Of a stretch of 64,000 nt of DNA, positions 24,324 to 32,821 are shown one piece after another. Every line of letters starts with the position of its first letter. The stretch's first letter is position 1. A program made the position numbers and the translations under genes. The stretch is from Dehalococcoidia bacterium (GTDB taxonomy: Bacteria; Chloroflexota; Dehalococcoidia; Tepidiformales; Tepidiformaceae), in assembly GCA_020432045.1 (NCBI GenBank), contig JAGQHB010000013.1:1-64000 (forward strand). Direction: 5' to 3'. The notes below the pieces were generated by a model. That model was not told the origin of the DNA and did no database searches. It saw nothing but the letters and a program-made list of their open reading frames with translations.

Positions 24324-25823
24324 ATGCCGCTTTTCGGAGAGCCGGGAACCGGGATCGGGTATGAAGTGTATCCGGGCCCGGAAGGTTCCCCGCCTATCTT
24401 CCTGCTTCACGGGTTCGCAGCGAGTAGCTCCATCTTTGGGAGCAACATCGGCGACCTCGCGCAGAAGTTCACCGTGATCACGGTGGACCTGCTTGGGCAT
24501 GGAGAATCCGATGCCCCGGTCGACGTGGAGCCTTACGGCCCCGAGCCCGCCGTCGGCCGCATCGTCGCCCTCATGGACGAACTCGGCTACGACCACGCCC
24601 TGTTCTGCGGCCATTCGCTCGGCGGTGCACTCGCGCTCCGCCTCGCGCTCGATTACCCCGATCGTGTCGCCGGCGTCGTCATGATCAACTCCAGTTCGGC
24701 CGCCGGCACGCCACGCTGGCGAAACGAGACACAGCCGCGCCTCGAACTGATCGCTGCCCGTATCCGCGCCGAAGGCACCTGGTTCATCCGCGAATCACGC
24801 CTCTATCCGGCGCGCAGCAAGCGCATCCCCGATGAGGATCGCGACCGCCTCAGCTACGACTTTGACCAGACGCCTGCCGCGGGTCTGGCCGGCACCGCCG
24901 AAGGCCTGGTCGCCCGCGTGAACTCCTGGGAACGGCTCGGCGAACTCACCGTGCCCGTCCTTGCCATCGCCGGAGATCGCGACCGCGATTTCATGCAGGG
25001 TGCGCCGCGGATGGTCGCCCAGATGCGCCACAACCGCGTCCAGCTGGTCACCTTTGAAGAAGCTGGCCATGCCGCCAACCTGGAAGAGCCCGACCTCTTC
25101 GATGAGGCTGTCACCGGTTTCGCCCAGGAGATTGGCTATCTAACGGTCGCTGCCGGCGAAAGCAGCCGCCGCACCGCACTTATGCTCGTCGCCGGGTCGA
25201 TCATCGTCGCAGTCGTCGCGCTGGCCGCCGCCGCCGTCATCATCCTCAATCGCGGCGACGATCCTCCAGCAGTGATAGACATCAATTCCGGCAGTCCCTC
25301 GCCGGCGGTAACCGTCACGACACCCAGTGCTGGCGCCACATCGAGCGTGTCACCGGCCGCCACGGCCGCGTCCGCCACAACGGCGGGGACGCCAGGAACG
25401 GCCTCGCCCGCCGCGACGAATACGGCCGCCGCAACGGCGACGCCAACATCCACCCCGCGCCCAACGTCAACGCCCAATGCAGGCAATCCGACGCCGATCC
25501 CGCCGACGCCCGTGCCGCCCACTCCCACGGAGACGGCGACACCGACCGATACGCCCACACCAACCGCGACAAGCACGCCGAGCGGCCCGTCGGTGAGGAT
25601 CGTTGGCCCCACCGGCACGGGGAACACACGAGGATTCGGCGTCGATGTTGGCGGCGATCTCGATGTGCTGGTGGTGGACTGGAGCGCAAGCAACGGCCAA
25701 TCGGCTCGGGGCAGCACGTTCACGTTCACTGCGTCCCAAAGCGGGAACTACTCGGTAAGCGTAGTCGTCACCTTCGTCGGTGGGACCACCAGGACCGATT
25801 CCGTCAGCTTCACGATCGAGTAA
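24324..25823 (+). CDS. Alpha/beta hydrolase fused to TM helix, Thr/Pro stalk and beta-sandwich
   Basis: A 499-residue fusion. Residues 1-275 form an alpha/beta hydrolase: LLHGFAASS oxyanion region, nucleophile Ser98 in GHSLGG, acid Asp near 218-220 in AGDRDRD, and His249 in EAGHAANLEEP. One membrane helix follows (about 284-308), then a stalk very rich in Thr, Pro, Ala and Ser (about 322-424), then a beta-sandwich-like domain (about 425-499) resembling PKD/Ig folds. There is no N-terminal signal, so the hydrolase should be cytoplasmic and the stalk and sandwich outside. The combination is unusual. The frame is continuous with no frameshift visible. Confidence 0.85.
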   Translation: MPLFGEPGTGIGYEVYPGPEGSPPIFLLHGFAASSSIFGSNIGDLAQKFTVITVDLLGHGESDAPVDVEPYGPEPAVGRIVALMDELGYDHALFCGHSLGGALALRLALDYPDRVAGVVMINSSSAAGTPRWRNETQPRLELIAARIRAEGTWFIRESRLYPARSKRIPDEDRDRLSYDFDQTPAAGLAGTAEGLVARVNSWERLGELTVPVLAIAGDRDRDFMQGAPRMVAQMRHNRVQLVTFEEAGHAANLEEPDLFDEAVTGFAQEIGYLTVAAGESSRRTALMLVAGSIIVAVVALAAAAVIILNRGDDPPAVIDINSGSPSPAVTVTTPSAGATSSVSPAATAASATTAGTPGTASPAATNTAAATATPTSTPRPTSTPNAGNPTPIPPTPVPPTPTETATPTDTPTPTATSTPSGPSVRIVGPTGTGNTRGFGVDVGGDLDVLVVDWSASNGQSARGSTFTFTASQSGNYSVSVVVTFVGGTTRTDSVSFTIE

Positions 25824-25857
25824 AGCCCCGTCGCTCCTCGTGCGCGCGAGGGATACC

Positions 25858-26820
25858 ATGGGAAATCCAGAGATGGCAGACCTCTCGATCTATCTGTTCT
25901 GGACGGGCCTCACCACGGCGATCATCGCCGTTGTGCTCTACATCGCCTACGCCGCGAGTGCGTCCATCTCACTCCGCCGGTACGCCGCGCAGACTTCGGC
26001 CGGCACCGTCACGATGGTTTCCGGCAGCGGCCAGCCCAACGCCCCGCTGGGCAGGCTGGCAACGACCACCACAGGTGTCGTCGTCCTCGCGCTCGGCGCC
26101 GCCGTCGCAACTCGCTGGGTGGCTGTTGGGCACGCGCCGATCTCCAATCTCTATGAATTCACCGTCGCGTTTGCCTTCGGCATGGCGGCGGCCTACCTGG
26201 GCTTCGAAACCTACTCCGGCATGCGCCGCCTTGGCCTTGTTGGCCTGCCGATCGTGCTGGCGATGCTGCTCGTCGCGACGCGCTTCCCAACCGATATCGT
26301 CCCGCTGATCCCGGCCCTGCAAAACGGCCCGCTGCTGACGATCCACGTCAGCGTGATGATGATCTCGTACGCGATCCTCACCGTGGCGTTCTGTGGCGCG
26401 GTCATCTACCTCGCACAGGGCGGCGAACAGGGCCAGCGCTTTTCATGGCTCCCATCCGGGGAAGCCGCAGGCGACCTCTCGCACCAGGCGATCAAGCTCG
26501 GCTTCCCCCTGCTTGGCCTTGGCATCGCGCTCGGCGCGTGGTGGGCAAACGCCGCCTGGGGCCGCTACTGGGGCTGGGACCCGAAGGAGACCAGCGCGCT
26601 CGTCACCTGGCTAAGCATCGCAGCCTACTTCCACGCCCGATCCGGCAGTGGCTCCGTCGCGAGCGCGCCCGGCATCCGCAAAGTCGTTCCCACGCGCATC
26701 CGCCGCGGCTGGCGTCCGGACCCGATGTGGTGGGTTGTGGTGATGTTCGGGCTCGTGATGTTCACCTACTTCGGCGTCAACCTCTGGATCAGCGGCCTCC
26801 ACAGCTACGCGGGCGTGTAA
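25858..26820 (+). CDS. Cytochrome c biogenesis protein CcsA/CcsB (ResC) type
   Basis: A 320-residue polytopic protein of the heme-handling CcsA/ResC family. It has about eight helices, with the WWD-type heme motif in WGRYWGWDPKETSALVTWL (about 243-261) and conserved histidines in SNLYEF-adjacent, TIHVSVM and C-terminal regions. It would deliver heme for covalent attachment to c-type cytochromes in the system II pathway. The partner ResB/Ccs1 is not adjacent. The ATG at 25858 has GAGGG just upstream; an ATG five codons later is an alternative. Confidence 0.9.
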   Translation: MGNPEMADLSIYLFWTGLTTAIIAVVLYIAYAASASISLRRYAAQTSAGTVTMVSGSGQPNAPLGRLATTTTGVVVLALGAAVATRWVAVGHAPISNLYEFTVAFAFGMAAAYLGFETYSGMRRLGLVGLPIVLAMLLVATRFPTDIVPLIPALQNGPLLTIHVSVMMISYAILTVAFCGAVIYLAQGGEQGQRFSWLPSGEAAGDLSHQAIKLGFPLLGLGIALGAWWANAAWGRYWGWDPKETSALVTWLSIAAYFHARSGSGSVASAPGIRKVVPTRIRRGWRPDPMWWVVVMFGLVMFTYFGVNLWISGLHSYAGV

Positions 26821-26830
26821 CCGCGACAGC

Positions 26831-27526
26831 TTAGAGCGCCCAGTCGAGCGAGCCCGGCACGTGGATAGCGTTGCCCTGCAGCCAGTGGTACTCGGCCGGG
26901 TCCGGCGATTCGGGCCGCCCCCACGGCCGCGTCAGGCCAATCGCTACGAATCCGGACTCGCGTTGTAACAGCTGGTTCAGTTGACCCACGCGGCGCGTCC
27001 GCACCGTCGCGCCATCCTTTTCGAACAAGCGCAGGTCCGTCACCGGCAGCCGCATCCCATCCGGCCACGCTGCCCGGACCGAACGCCCGGCGATGGACAG
27101 TCTCACCCGCCCTGCGTCGATGCCCTGGATCGCGAGCGAACGCAGGCCCATGCCCTGCGGGGTCACGTAATCATGGCCGTTTTCGTGGCGCCGTAGCGTC
27201 GGCCCAAAGCTGAGGCGCGCGTTGAGTTTCGACACGCCCTGCAGCGTTTCAAGGAACTCGTGCGGCTGCATGGTCCTCCGCAGCGCCAGGTCCCCCCGCG
27301 TGACCAGCACATCCTCAATCTCCGGCGTCCGGCCGATGAATCTCCCCGGGCCGATATCGATGATCCGCCGGTAGTCCACGATGCCGCCGTGCGCTGGAGT
27401 CCAGTCGAGCGGGATCTGCTCTTCGGCAAGGACCGGGCGAATCCGCTGACCCGTCTGCACGTCGATGCCCGCCACGCAGATGTAGCCCTTCTGCATCCGC
27501 GTCACGTCCGTAATCAGCACCTCCAT
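26831..27526 (-). CDS. Dual OB-fold-like protein, partner of DUF488 gene
   Basis: A 231-residue soluble protein, rich in beta strands. MEVLITDVTRMQKGYICVAGID and a repeated strand pattern fit proteins annotated as 'dual OB domain-containing'; I recognise this from memory only. Basic patches (RRTMQPHEFLETL, LRRHENGHDY) would fit nucleic-acid binding. It starts 2 bp after the stop of the DUF488 gene on the same strand, with a good GGAGGT-like context over the junction, so the two are almost certainly co-expressed. Function unknown. Confidence 0.65.
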   Translation of the reverse strand: MEVLITDVTRMQKGYICVAGIDVQTGQRIRPVLAEEQIPLDWTPAHGGIVDYRRIIDIGPGRFIGRTPEIEDVLVTRGDLALRRTMQPHEFLETLQGVSKLNARLSFGPTLRRHENGHDYVTPQGMGLRSLAIQGIDAGRVRLSIAGRSVRAAWPDGMRLPVTDLRLFEKDGATVRTRRVGQLNQLLQRESGFVAIGLTRPWGRPESPDPAEYHWLQGNAIHVPGSLDWAL

Positions 27527-27528
27527 CG

Positions 27529-27966
27529 CTAGAGATGCTCCACCTCGGCCTCCCAGGCCTCCTGCAGCAATTCGGCGACGAGCCGCCGATGGCACCGTTC
27601 CGGGCCAGGCTCGCTGCAGACGAGGACCGTCTTTCGATCCTCGAACGGACGCCGATCGAGGATCGTTGGGATGTCCCGAGCCTTCATGAGGTCGACGAAT
27701 TGCGCTTCGAACCACTCCCAGGGCTGACGTCCTGCTCGATATGTGGAGACCATCTCCGCGGTTGGGGAGAGGCGTGTGTCATGTTCGTAGAACGCGCCGG
27801 CGATGACGCGGGCGAAATAGGCAAGGTCTCCCGCCTTCGCGAATCCGGCAAGCTGCGATGTGTTGTGAATCCGCACATCCAGCACGCGGCGGACGCCCGC
27901 CGCCCTCAACCGCTCAAAGAAGTGCTCGGCAGTGCTCTGCGTGAAGCCGATCGTGGCGATTTCCAT
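27529..27966 (-). CDS. DUF488 domain protein
   Basis: A 145-residue DUF488 protein of the larger type. It opens with the family's TIGFTQSTAEHFFERLRAAGVRRVLDVR layout (strand, helix, D-V-R) and carries the characteristic C-terminal LVCSEPGPERCHRRLVAELL with its Cys and Cys-His-Arg. The conserved Cys/His residues suggest a catalytic or metal-linked role, but none is established. The gene forms a two-gene unit with the dual-OB-like gene. The window has a second, YeaO-type DUF488 gene at 9900 that is not closely similar. Confidence 0.85.
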   Translation of the reverse strand: MEIATIGFTQSTAEHFFERLRAAGVRRVLDVRIHNTSQLAGFAKAGDLAYFARVIAGAFYEHDTRLSPTAEMVSTYRAGRQPWEWFEAQFVDLMKARDIPTILDRRPFEDRKTVLVCSEPGPERCHRRLVAELLQEAWEAEVEHL

Positions 27967-28159
27967 TGTCGCTCTCCCGCACCTGCCGTCCCGCCTCGCG
28001 CGTCGTCACCATGCCGAACGGCAGCGAAGTTCGCAACCTCGCACACTGTCTAGCCCTGGCCACCCCGATCCACGTATCGCCGCCCGGTGACCACCGGCAA
28101 GATGCACAGCGACGAAGTCATCGCGAACTCTTCCCAGGGGCAGTCAAACAACACGGCTG

Positions 28160-29893
28160 TTACGCCGCCAGCGGGTCTACCAGCGCTGCAAAGCCGGTCT
28201 CTTCGTCCCGGTCACTTCGCCGCCACACGAGCTGCGCGAATTCATCCCGTGGCATGGGCTTCGCGAACAGGTAACCCTGTCCCCGCTGGCAGGCCAGCGC
28301 GCGCAGGAAATCCAGCTGTTCGCGTGTCTCGATACCCTCCGCCACGACCTCCAGCCCCAACGCCCCTGCAACATCGACGATTGCCCGCGCAACGGCGGAC
28401 GGTGTCTCCTTTTCACCCAGGTCCTTGACGAACGACCGGTCGATCTTGAGCGTCGTGAAGGGCAACTGGTGCAGGTAGCTCAACGATGAATAGCCGGTGC
28501 CGAAGTCATCGATTGCGAGGCCCACGCCGAGGTTGCGGAGCGCACTAAGCGTGCGCCGCGCGTCATCAATGTTATCGATGATGCCGCTCTCGGTGATCTC
28601 GAGCTCCAGCTGGTGGGGCGGCAGGCCCGTACGCACCAGCACGCGGCTCACATAGTCCACCAGGTCCGGGCGCTTCAGCTCCTGGGCAGAAACATTGACG
28701 CCAACCTTGAGTGCAACGCCCGCACGCCGGCCAAGCGCCACGGTGTCGGCACATGCCTGTGCCAGCACCCAGCGGCCGATCCGGACAATCTCGCCGGTCT
28801 CTTCAGCAAGCGGGATAAATTGTCCGGGTGGCACAAGTCCGCGCGTGGGATGGGCCCAGCGCACGAGTGCTTCCATGCCGACCAGCCGGCCAGCCTCCAG
28901 GTCCACCTCCGGCTGGTAAAACACGCGCAGTTCACGGTTCTCGATCGCTTTCGCCAGCCCCGACTCCAGCTGCAACGATTCGGGCGAGCGGGCATCGAGC
29001 TCCGGACGGTACATCACGAAGCGGCTCGCCCCCTGGGCCTTGGCCGCGTACAGCGCGATGTCTGCCTGCCGCAGCAGGTCCAACGTCCCCGCTTCCCGTC
29101 CTTTGCCGCTCAACGCGACCCCGATGCTTACGGTAACGAACAGGTCATGGCCGGAAATGTGAAATGAGCGGCGGAGTGCTTCGACCACGCGCCCGGCCAT
29201 CGCCTCCACCGCCGCCGCGCTTGTGTGTTCCATCAGGATCGTGAATTCGTCCCCACCAAGCCGTGCCACCATGTGATCGTCGCCGACAGTCGAAGTGAGA
29301 CGGACGGCCACAACCGAGAGAAGTTCGTCGCCCACCGGATGACCAAGCGTGTCGTTGACGTTCTTGAAGCGGTCCAGGTCGAGGCAGAGGACGCCCAGCT
29401 CATTTCGACGGCCGCCCGTTGCCGCATCCAGCGAAGCCCGCAGCCGCGAGAGAAAGTAGTTGCGATTCGGCAGGCCGGTGAGCGGGTCATGAAATGCCTC
29501 GTGTGCCAGCCGCCGCGTCGAGCGGCCAATGCGTTCAGCCATTGCATTGAAGTCTTGCGCCACATGGGCCGCCTCGGCCAGTTCGCCGGCTGGCGCACGT
29601 ACGGCCATGTCTCCAGCGCCGAAGCGACGGATGACGCGACGCACGGCGTCCGTGTCACGCCGGACAGCCTGTTGCAGGTAATAGCCGCCGAGCGCGAAGA
29701 AGCCATCGACCGCCACGACTCCAACGACTCCCGGCCACGCGTCCACACCGGCGAGCCGGGAGGCAATCGTCACCGCAACGACACCCAGGAGGCCGCCCGC
29801 GGCCACCAGCCCCGGCATGAACAACGCAACGGGCACAGGTCTCCTGCGGAGGTCTTGCAGGATGCGCGCGCGATCAAAAGGGAAGAAGCCCAT
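28160..29893 (-). CDS. Membrane GGDEF-EAL bifunctional c-di-GMP protein
   Basis: A 577-residue protein with two N-terminal helices (about 20-45 and 52-75), a HAMP-like stretch (about 78-130), a complete GGDEF domain with an intact RLGGDEF signature, and an EAL domain with EALVRW, the metal-binding DDFGTGYSSL loop and AEGIE. Both cyclase and phosphodiesterase sites look intact, so it may make or degrade c-di-GMP. It is divergently oriented from the degenerate-GGDEF gene at 29999, 105 bp away, so a shared promoter region is likely. Confidence 0.93.
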   Translation of the reverse strand: MGFFPFDRARILQDLRRRPVPVALFMPGLVAAGGLLGVVAVTIASRLAGVDAWPGVVGVVAVDGFFALGGYYLQQAVRRDTDAVRRVIRRFGAGDMAVRAPAGELAEAAHVAQDFNAMAERIGRSTRRLAHEAFHDPLTGLPNRNYFLSRLRASLDAATGGRRNELGVLCLDLDRFKNVNDTLGHPVGDELLSVVAVRLTSTVGDDHMVARLGGDEFTILMEHTSAAAVEAMAGRVVEALRRSFHISGHDLFVTVSIGVALSGKGREAGTLDLLRQADIALYAAKAQGASRFVMYRPELDARSPESLQLESGLAKAIENRELRVFYQPEVDLEAGRLVGMEALVRWAHPTRGLVPPGQFIPLAEETGEIVRIGRWVLAQACADTVALGRRAGVALKVGVNVSAQELKRPDLVDYVSRVLVRTGLPPHQLELEITESGIIDNIDDARRTLSALRNLGVGLAIDDFGTGYSSLSYLHQLPFTTLKIDRSFVKDLGEKETPSAVARAIVDVAGALGLEVVAEGIETREQLDFLRALACQRGQGYLFAKPMPRDEFAQLVWRRSDRDEETGFAALVDPLAA

Positions 29894-29998
29894 ACAGGTT
29901 CAAGATTCGTCTCCGGGGGGCCCAACAACAGCCAGCGTGCACCCCAGGGACTGATTCCGGGACCAATCAGTGTCGAACCTGATAGCGAGAAAGAACGT

Positions 29999-30742
29999 AT
30001 GCCTCTTTATCGAGCCCTCGCACGCACGATCTTCCACTGGCCCTTTCCTGCCGCCGCCGGCGGGACTGCCGCTATCATCATGGCGATCGCAGGCGAACCG
30101 GACCGGGCAATGAGTATCGGTCTCACCGGCGCCGCCGCGTCGATCCTGCTCGCATGGTACGAACTCCGCCGGGCCGCCTGCGAGACCACAGAACTGCGGA
30201 CACATCTTCAACACGCGATGAACCACGATGGCTTTCGCGACGCGGAGACGGGCCTCGGCACCCTGGCTGCGCTCAGGATCGACTGGGCACGGCAGGTTGC
30301 GCGGCTCCAGCGCAGGGGCGAACGCTTCTCTGTCGCCCTTTTCGATATCCACGAACTAGGCGAAATCCAGCCACCTCCCCCTGCGATCATGCGCGGCGGC
30401 GGCCAGGCGCTCCGCTCCATCGCCCGCACCGAGGACACTCTCTACCGGCTTTCACCCGAGCGTATCGCGGTACTGCTGCCCGGTTCCGACTTCCCCGGTG
30501 CCGTCGCCTTTATCGAACGCGCACGCGCGGAGCTGAGCCCGCTCAAGCTCGAAGGCGCCGGCGAACCGCTCAACATTTCGCTCGATGCCGACGTCGTGGA
30601 CTGGCGGGAGGGCGTCGAGAGCTTCCCCGAAGCCCGGATCATGTTCGACACGGCCACGGCGGCAACATCGGACAAGATATTCCTGCGCTTTTCCGCCCAG
30701 CGCGCCTCGAACGAGGACCTGGACATCCCCGAAGCGGCCTGA
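29999..30742 (+). CDS. Membrane protein with degenerate GGDEF domain (paralogue)
   Basis: A 247-residue paralogue of the protein at 22989. It has two hydrophobic helices (about 15-52), a linker helix, and a GGDEF-fold domain starting at RDAETGLGTLAALRID (about 80-95). The signature position reads SPERI (152-156) instead of GGDEF. Catalysis is therefore unlikely, and the fold may serve as a c-di-GMP or nucleotide receptor, or as a dimerisation unit. The ATG at 29999 is preceded by GAGAAAGAA. Its position opposite an intact GGDEF-EAL gene suggests a functional link. Confidence 0.75.
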   Translation: MPLYRALARTIFHWPFPAAAGGTAAIIMAIAGEPDRAMSIGLTGAAASILLAWYELRRAACETTELRTHLQHAMNHDGFRDAETGLGTLAALRIDWARQVARLQRRGERFSVALFDIHELGEIQPPPPAIMRGGGQALRSIARTEDTLYRLSPERIAVLLPGSDFPGAVAFIERARAELSPLKLEGAGEPLNISLDADVVDWREGVESFPEARIMFDTATAATSDKIFLRFSAQRASNEDLDIPEAA

Positions 30743-30744
30743 GT

Positions 30745-31581
30745 CTAGCCAGGCGGCTGCTTCCTCACGCGCGTCAGCCCTTCCTGCGCAGCCGACACCA
30801 CAAGCGTTCCGTCTTCCCGATGCATCGTCCCGAATATCAGGGCGCGCGCTGCCTGGGCGGCATGTCCCGTCGTCGTGTAAAGCAGCCAGCCATCCCACCG
30901 CGGCGGCCGGTGAAACCAGAGCGTGTGGTCCAGGCTGGCGGGCAGCAGGTCCCGCCGGGGCACGTCCATCGAATCAAGCACCGTGCTGAGCAATCCCCGG
31001 TCGCTGGCGAAGGTGACCATCGCGGCGTGGATCCCCGGGTCCTCCGGGAGCTCTCCCTGCGGCCGTATCCAGACCTTCCGCATCGGCCCCTGTCCCGGCG
31101 GCCCTTCGCTTTTCGGGCATTCGAGCATGTCCACCGGAAACTCGCGATCCCAGCGCTCATGCCCCTCTTCGCTCGCATCCTGCCATCGCGGCAACCCTAC
31201 TGGAGGGGGCGCGGGCGGCGCCGGTTCCTGGAACGAGTAGCCGTCCTCTTCCTTCACGAACGAAGCGGCGAGGTTAAAGATCGCCTCGCCTCCCTGGTGG
31301 GCCACCACACGCCGCGTCGTGAACGACCGCCCATCGCGGATGCGATGCACCACGTACTGGATCGGCACCCCATACCGTCCCGGGCGGAGGAAATAGCTGT
31401 GGAGCGAATGCAGTTCGCCCTCGGCGACCGTGCGCACGGCCGCGACCACTGCCTGCGCGGCGACAGTCCCGCCATACAGCCGTTGCTTCCCCGGCCCCGG
31501 GTCGCCGATGAAGAGGTCGCGGTCCAGCTGCTGCAGGTCGAGGCGATGAAGCAGACGCGAAAACGGCGAAGAAGTAACCAT
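30745..31581 (-). CDS. Acyl-CoA thioesterase II (TesB-like)
   Basis: A 278-residue double-hotdog thioesterase of the TesB family. The first hotdog has FIGDPGPGKQRLYGGTVAAQA (about 22-42) and HSLHSYFLRPGR; the second ends in the active-site region SLDHTLWFHRPPRWDGWLLY, with the catalytic Asp-Thr/Ser-Gln type triad residues in LDHT and AAQEG. It hydrolyses acyl-CoA to fatty acid and CoA in the cytosol. It follows the haloacetate dehalogenase gene (82-bp gap) on the same strand and ends 2 bp from the convergent gene. Confidence 0.92.
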   Translation of the reverse strand: MVTSSPFSRLLHRLDLQQLDRDLFIGDPGPGKQRLYGGTVAAQAVVAAVRTVAEGELHSLHSYFLRPGRYGVPIQYVVHRIRDGRSFTTRRVVAHQGGEAIFNLAASFVKEEDGYSFQEPAPPAPPPVGLPRWQDASEEGHERWDREFPVDMLECPKSEGPPGQGPMRKVWIRPQGELPEDPGIHAAMVTFASDRGLLSTVLDSMDVPRRDLLPASLDHTLWFHRPPRWDGWLLYTTTGHAAQAARALIFGTMHREDGTLVVSAAQEGLTRVRKQPPG

Positions 31582-31663
31582 GTGCCCGGATCGTAGTGCA
31601 GGCCGCCCCAACAATCCGGGGTCAGCCAACTGCGCGGAATCCGCCAATGTCCGGAGGTGCACC

Positions 31664-32533
31664 CTACTCCCCAAAGAACTCCAACAACGCTGCGATAACC
31701 GCCCCCGGCGCCTCTTCGGCGATGAAGTGTCCGCACGGCACGGGCAGCCCGCGCACGTCATCGGCCCACTCCCGCCAGGCATCCACCAGCGACGGCCGCT
31801 GCCCGGCCCGGTCGCCCCACAGCGCCAGAAGCGGCTGCGAAATCTTGCGTGCGCCGAGGTCGGCCTCGTCGATCGCTACGTCCACGCTCGCGCCCGCGCG
31901 GTAATCCTCACACGAGGCGTGGATGACCTCCGCCTGGCGAAAGCTGCGCTCGTATTCCGCGAGCGCCTGGCCATCGAACACGAAGCCCGGCGCGGCCCAG
32001 CGGCGCAGGATGGTGTGCAGCCAGAACAGTGGGTCGGCCCCGATAAGGCGTTCGGGTAGCGGCGCCGGCTGTGCCAGCAACTGCCAGTGAAATGCGCCCA
32101 TGGCGCCGCGCCAGTCCATCGCCTGCCACGTGGAAAGCGTCGGCACGATGTCGAGGGTGGCCAGCTTCGTCACCGCCTGCGGGTGATCGAACGCCATGCG
32201 GTAGGTAACCCGCGCGCCGCGGTCGTGCCCGGCCACGAAGAACCGCTCGAAACCCAGCATTCGCATCGCCTCGACGAGGTCGAGCGCCATCGTCCGCTTG
32301 CTGTATGAAGCATGATCGTCACTCGCGGGCGGTTTCGACGAATCACCGTAGCCGCGTATGTCTGCCGCGACCACCGTGAAGTGCCGTGCCAGCGCAGGCG
32401 CCACCGCGTGCCACATCACGTGCGTTTGTGGATATCCGTGCACAAGTAACAGTGGCGGGCCTTGGCCGCCAACACGCGCATGGATCTCGACGCCGTTGGC
32501 GGAAATGCGCCGGGTCTCGAAGCCTTCGAACAT
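31664..32533 (-). CDS. Haloacetate (fluoroacetate) dehalogenase-type alpha/beta hydrolase
   Basis: A 289-residue alpha/beta hydrolase with an Asp nucleophile instead of Ser: Asp104 in GHDRGAR. Residues known from fluoroacetate dehalogenases are all present: Arg105 and Arg108 (carboxylate binding), Asp128 in LDIVPT (acid), His149-Trp150 in FHWQL plus Tyr211 in DYRAG (halide pocket), and His269 in CGHF. This supports hydrolytic dehalogenation of haloacetates, probably including fluoroacetate; preference between fluorine and chlorine cannot be read. It starts at ATG 32531-32533. The 288-bp upstream region contains the 12-bp hairpin at 32566. Confidence 0.88.
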   Translation of the reverse strand: MFEGFETRRISANGVEIHARVGGQGPPLLLVHGYPQTHVMWHAVAPALARHFTVVAADIRGYGDSSKPPASDDHASYSKRTMALDLVEAMRMLGFERFFVAGHDRGARVTYRMAFDHPQAVTKLATLDIVPTLSTWQAMDWRGAMGAFHWQLLAQPAPLPERLIGADPLFWLHTILRRWAAPGFVFDGQALAEYERSFRQAEVIHASCEDYRAGASVDVAIDEADLGARKISQPLLALWGDRAGQRPSLVDAWREWADDVRGLPVPCGHFIAEEAPGAVIAALLEFFGE

Positions 32534-32565
32534 GCGGGCGATCCTACAGGCGAACGCCCTGCCAA

Positions 32566-32603
32566 CGAAGAAGGGCGCCCACGCGACTGGACGCCCTTCT
32601 TCG
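32566..32603. other. Perfect 12-bp inverted repeat in divergent promoter region
   Basis: CGAAGAAGGGCG (32566-32577) and CGCCCTTCTTCG (32592-32603) are exact reverse complements, with a 14-nt loop. No T tract follows on either strand, so it is not a typical terminator. It sits between the divergent dehalogenase and enoyl-CoA hydratase genes, and could be an operator or a 5'-UTR hairpin of the dehalogenase mRNA. No gene is seen in 32534-32821. Confidence 0.6.
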
Positions 32604-32821
32604 CACTTGCCTGCCGGGGCTCCGGCTGACGTTCCGGGCGTGGCCAACTGTTTCCCCTGTGGCCACCAGCACCTGGGATCGAGGATGCCCCATCTCTCCA
32701 CCAGCAGAGGAAGACGGCCGGTGACAAACAGGTGTCGCTGCCACCGGGATCTACCCGCCCATTTGGCCGCATGGCAAGTCCGCCGGTACAGTGCGGAGAC
32801 ATCTGCCGGGGGCCACCACAC

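Noticed and set aside
25315-25600. Arg/Pro-rich frames opposite the Thr/Pro stalk
   Set aside because: They arise from the repetitive coding of the stalk in the fused hydrolase.
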